From assembly GCF_003086295.3 (NCBI RefSeq), contig NW_027255456.1, forward strand, positions 62,001-126,000: a stretch of 64,000 nt of DNA. The letters run 5' to 3'. Origin of the DNA: Arachis hypogaea (Eukaryota > Streptophyta > Magnoliopsida > Fabales > Fabaceae). The translations under genes and the position numbers were made by a program. Each line of letters starts with the position of its first letter. The first letter of the stretch is position 1. The notes beneath the pieces were generated by a model that was not told where the DNA came from, searched no databases, and was given only the letters and a program-made list of their open reading frames with translations. This document shows positions 59,701 to 64,000 of the stretch, in pieces.

Positions 59701-61349
59701 TTCGAAAAATTCTAAAAAATCCTAAAAAATTCTAGAGAATCCTAAAAAATCCTAATAACACTAGAAAACTCTAAAACACCCTAAAAACCTCCCAAAAAGC
59801 CAATAAAACCATAAAAAATTTTAAAAAACCCTAAAATTTATAAAAAAACCAAAAAATCCTAGAAAAACTAAAAAAATCCTAGAAAATCCTAAAAAATCAC
59901 AAGATCTCTAAAAATCCTAAAAAGCCCAAAAAAATCCTAAAAACTCTAAAAAACTTAGAAATCCTAGAAAATCCAAAAATTCTTAAAAACCCTAGAAAAC
60001 CTAAAAAAATCCTAGAAAATGCTAAAAACCTTAAAAAATCCTAGAAAATCCTAAAAAATCCTAGAAAATACTAGAAAACTCTAAAAACTCTAAAAACTCC
60101 TAAAAATCTCAAAAAAACCTAAAAAATCCTAAGAAATTGCAAAAACCCTAAAAAATCTAAAAACTCCTAAAAATCCTAGAAATCGTTAAAAACCATAAAA
60201 AACTCCAAAAAAGCCCAAAAAACCCTAAAAACTCTAAAAAAAAAAACTAAAAACCCTAAAAAAAGTCTAGAAAATCCTAAAAAACTTAAAACCCTAAAAA
60301 CTCTTAGAAAATCCAAAAACCCCTAGAAAAACCCTAGAAAACGCTAAAAACCTTAAAAAAACCCAAAAAACCTTAAAGAATCCTAAAAAAAATCCTAAAC
60401 ACTAGAAAACTCTAAAACACCTTAGAAAATCTTAAAAACCCGTAAAAATTCTAGAAACTCCTAAAAACTTGAAAAAACCCTAATAAACCTTTGAAAATCC
60501 TAAAAAAATCGTAGAAAAACCCTAGGAAAATCTTAGAAATCCAAGAAAACCCTAAAACACCCTAGAAAAACCAAAAAATCCATAAAAAACTAGAAAATCC
60601 TACAAAACACTAAAAAACTCTAAAAACCTTAAAAAACTCTAAAAATCCTAGAAAATCCAAAAATAGCTAAAAGAAAACCTAACGAAACCCTAGAAAACGC
60701 TAAAAACCTTTAAAATACCCTGGAAAATCTCTAAAAACACTAGAAAACCCTAAAAAACGTAAGAAAACCCTAGAAAATTCTAAAAATCTAAAAAAAAACC
60801 CTAAAAAATTCCTAAATATCCTAGAAAACCCTAGAAAATTCAAAAAATCCTAAAAAATCCTAAAAATACTAGAAAACTCTGATACACCCTAGAAAACCTT
60901 AAAAAATTGTAAAAATCCTAGAAAATCCTAAAAAGCCTAAAAAACCATTAAAAATTCTAAAAATCTTTGAAAATCCTAAAAATTCCAAAACCCCAAAAAC
61001 CCTAAAAATCTTTAGAAAATCCAAAAATCCATGAAAATACTAAATACCGTAAAAAACCCTAAAAAAGCCTAGAAACCCCTAAAAAACATAAAATCTTAAA
61101 AACCTTAGAAAATGCTAAAACCTTTAATAAATCCTAGAAAATCTCTAAAAACCCTAAAAAACCTAAAACCTTAAAAAAACCCTAAAAAACACAAAAATCC
61201 ATGAAAACGTTAAGAACCCTAAAAAATCCTAGAGAATCCTAAAAAAAATTCTAGAAACTCCTAAAAATCTCAAAAAGCCTATAATACCATAAAAAATCCT
61301 AAAAATCTTTGAAAATCCTAGAAAACCATTAAAATTCTAAAAATCCTAA
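50764..61349 (-). repeat. Diverged telomere-like satellite, single polarity
   Basis: About 10.6 kb of degenerate CCCTAAA-type motifs (AAAATCCTAG, AAAACCCTAAAAA, AAAATTCTAG), all in A/C-rich polarity with no T/G-rich block. Divergence from the canonical motif is much higher than in the left array. A module of about 100 bp, marked by CTCTAAAACACCCTAGAAAA, then AAATCGTAAAAA, then GAAACTCCTAAAAA, recurs roughly 20 times at irregular intervals of about 170-1,000 bp (for example near 51590, 53601, 54731, 55794, 57937, 59089, 59571, 60880). There are no genes. Confidence 0.9.
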
Positions 61350-64000
61350 TATAATAAAAATAAAATAAAGTCCAGCAATATCTAATATATTTTTATTTTT
61401 AAAAATAAAATAAAATAAAGAAATTATTTTTATTTTTAAACTAAAAATATATTTTTTCTAATTGTAAAAAATTAAGAAATTCCAAAAATATCCAAAAAAT
61501 AAAAATTTTAAATTTTTTAAATTAATTTAATCTTAATTCGTGAACAAGTGCAACAAAAAAAAGTAAACTGTTTGGGAGTAGGATTATCCGGTGAATAAAA
61601 AATATTTTAAAAAAATAAAATCTTTTATTGTTGAATTTTTAAATTATATTATTAAAAAAATTTTATTTAAATAATAAAAATAAAATAAAGTCAAAAAATA
61701 TCTAGTAAACAACAGATTTATAAAAAATATTTTTTCTATTTGTAAAAAATTATAAAATTCCTAAAAAATTCCAAAAAAAAAATAAATTTTTAAATTTTTT
61801 AAATTAATTTATTCTTAATTTGTAAACAAGTACAGCAAAAAAAGTCAACTGTCTTGGTATAGTATTATCCAGTGAATAAAAAAATAAAAAATATTTTAAA
61901 AAATTTAAAAATTAAATTTTTTTTGAATTTATAAATTATAATATTAAATATTTTTATTTAAATAATAAAAATAAAATAAAGTCCAGCAATATTTAATAAA
62001 CAACAGATCTGTAAATTTATTTTTTTTTAATTTTTAAACTTAAAAAATATTTTTTCCTAGTTGTAAAATATTAAAAAATTCAAAAAATATATAAAAAATA
62101 AAAAAATAAAATTTTAATTTTTTAAATTAATTTATTCTTAATTCATGAACAAGTGCAGAAAAAAAATCAACTGTCTGGGTTGTAGCATTATCCAATGAAT
62201 AAAAAAATAAAAAATATTTTTAAAAGAAAAAAATTTTTAAAACAAAAATTTTAATTTTTGAATTTTAAAATTATGTTATTAAATATTTTCTATTTAAATA
62301 ATAAAAATAAAATAAACAGCAATATCTAATAAACAATTTGTACATTTATTATTTTTTTTATTTTTAAATTAAAAATAAATTTTTTCTAACTGTAAAAATT
62401 TAAGAAATTCCAAAAATATCCAAAAAATAAAAAATTTCTATTTTAATTTTTTAAATTAATTTATTATTAATTTGTGAGCAAGTGCAGCAAAAAAAAGTCA
62501 ACTGTCTGGATGTAGCATTATCCGGTGAATAAAAATAAAAAATATTTTTAAAATCTTAAAAATTAAAAAAAAAATTATTTTTGAATTTATAAATTATATT
62601 ATTAACTATTTTGAAAAAGTTAAAAATTTAAAAGAAATAAAAGTTTTTATTTTTGAATTTTTAAATTATATTATTAAATATTTTTTATTTAAATAATAAA
62701 AATAAAATAAAGTCCAATAATATCTAGTAAACAACAGATTTATAAATTTATTATTTTTTAATTTTTAAAATAAAAAATATTTTTTCTAATTGTAAAAATT
62801 TATAAAATTCCAAAAAAATCCCAAAAATAAAAAAAAATTCTAAATTTTTTAAATTAATTTATTCTTAATTTGTAAACAAGTGCAGCAAAAAAACGTCAAC
62901 TGTCTGGGTGTAGCATTATCAAGTAAATAAAAAAATAAAAAATATTTTTTAAAGAAAAAAATTTTAAAAACTAAATTTTTAATTTTTGAATTTTAAAATT
63001 ATATTATTAAATATTTTTTATTTAAATAATAAAAATAAAATAAAGTTCAGCAATATCTAATAAACAATAGATCAATACATTTATTATTTTTTTATTTTTA
63101 AACTAAAAATAAATTTTTTCTAACCGTAAAAATTTAAGAAATTCCAAAAGTATCTACAAAATAAAAAATTTCAATTTTAATTTTTTAAGTTAGTTTATTC
63201 TTAATTTGGGAACAAGTGAAGCAAAATAAAAAATAAATAATATTTTTAAAAAGTAAAAAATTTAAAAGAAATAAATTTTTTTATTTTTGAATTTTTAAAT
63301 TATATTATTAAATATTTTTTATTTAAATAATAAAAATAAAATAAAGTCCAATAAAATCTAATAAACAATAGATTTATAAATTTATTATTTTTTAATTTTT
63401 AAATTAAAAATATTTTTTCTAATTGTAAAAAATTATAAAATTCCAAAAAAATCCCAAAAATAAAAAAAATAAATTTCTAAATTTAAATTAATTTATTTTT
63501 AATTTGTAAACAAGTGCAGCAAAAAAAAGTCAACTGTTTAGGTATAGCATTATCCAATGAATAAAAAATATTTTTTAAAAAAATATATTAAAAACTAAAT
63601 TTTTTTTTGAATTTATAAATTATATTATTAAATGTTTTTATTTAAATAATAAAAATAACATAAAAGTCCAGCAATATCTAATAAACAACAGATCTGTAAA
63701 TTTATTTTTTTTAGTTTTTAAAATAAAAAATATTTTTTCCTAGTTGAAAATTATTATAAAATTCAAAAAATATATAAAAAATAAAAAAATAAATTTTAAT
63801 TTTTTAAATTATTTTATTCTTAATTTGTAAACAAGTGCAACAAAAAAAGTCAACTGTCTAGGTGTAACATTATCAAATGAATAAAAAATAAAAAATATTT
63901 TTAAAAACTAAATTTTTTATTTTTGAATTTTAAAATTATATTATTAAATATTTTTTATTTAAATAATAAAAATAAAATAAAGTTAAGCAATATGTAATAA
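61350..64000. repeat. AT-rich satellite of ~320-bp monomers, partial array
   Basis: The landmark AATATCTAATAAACAA begins monomers near 61381, 61701, 61993, 62325, 62723, 63056, 63357, 63677 and 63993. A second landmark, AACAAGTGCAGC followed by GTCAACTGTCTGGGTGTAGC, lies mid-monomer, and AATAATAAAAATAAAATAAA precedes each start. Spacings are mostly 290-335 bp, with one of 398 bp explained by a ~70-bp extra segment near 62570-62640. The copy near 63200 has lost the GTCAACTG segment. The array starts abruptly after AAAAATCCTAAT and continues past the window end. It has no protein-coding content and differs completely from the telomere-like DNA. Confidence 0.9.

Overview
The window is plant nuclear DNA, most likely from a eudicot and probably a legume. 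The evidence is the TTTAGGG-type telomere-like motif, a split gene for a novel plant SNARE (NPSN13 family) with a GT-AG intron, and plant transposons (Ty1/copia, a Ty3/gypsy-like LTR, MULE, hAT and LINE remnants). The species cannot be fixed from sequence alone. No intact protein-coding gene is present.

Layout. (1) 1-38,255 is a large satellite of degenerate telomere-like motifs, mostly 9-10 bp (TAGGGTTTT, CTAGGGTTTT and variants). It is organised as alternating blocks of opposite strand polarity: A/C-rich (CCCTAAA-like) blocks close to 957 bp, and T/G-rich (TTTAGGG-like) blocks that are either long (~1.48 kb) or short (~0.49 kb). In the first 15.8 kb these form a higher-order unit of about 3.85 kb (long T, A1, short T, A2) repeated four times with high similarity. 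Units to the right are more diverged and rearranged. Most T-to-A polarity switches carry a 16-bp-arm hairpin. (2) 38,256-40,260 is a decayed array edge. (3) 40,261-50,763 is a 10.5-kb island of non-satellite DNA. It holds a gypsy-like LTR fragment, a decayed copia element in reverse orientation, a 710-bp MULE-type element with long TIRs and 9-bp target duplications, a (TAA)24 microsatellite, an 848-bp hAT-type element, a 967-bp foldback element, and the 5' part (three exons) of an NPSN13-like gene with LINE fragments in its first intron. The copia element is cut off near the left satellite junction and the NPSN13 gene is cut off before the right one. (4) 50,764-61,349 is a second telomere-like stretch, all of one polarity (CCCTAAA-like) and strongly diverged, in which a ~100-bp module recurs irregularly. 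(5) 61,350-64,000 is a different, very AT-rich satellite of about 320-bp monomers. Its monomers fall into three types in a Y-Z-W order, suggesting a ~1-kb trimeric higher-order repeat that runs off the end.

The window looks like heterochromatin, perhaps pericentromeric or an interstitial telomere-like block, that has engulfed or been joined to a small fragment of former gene space. No genes act together here. The main interest is structural: a telomere-derived satellite whose higher-order unit contains regular strand-polarity reversals. Period estimates, copy boundaries and identity statements were read by eye, not computed.
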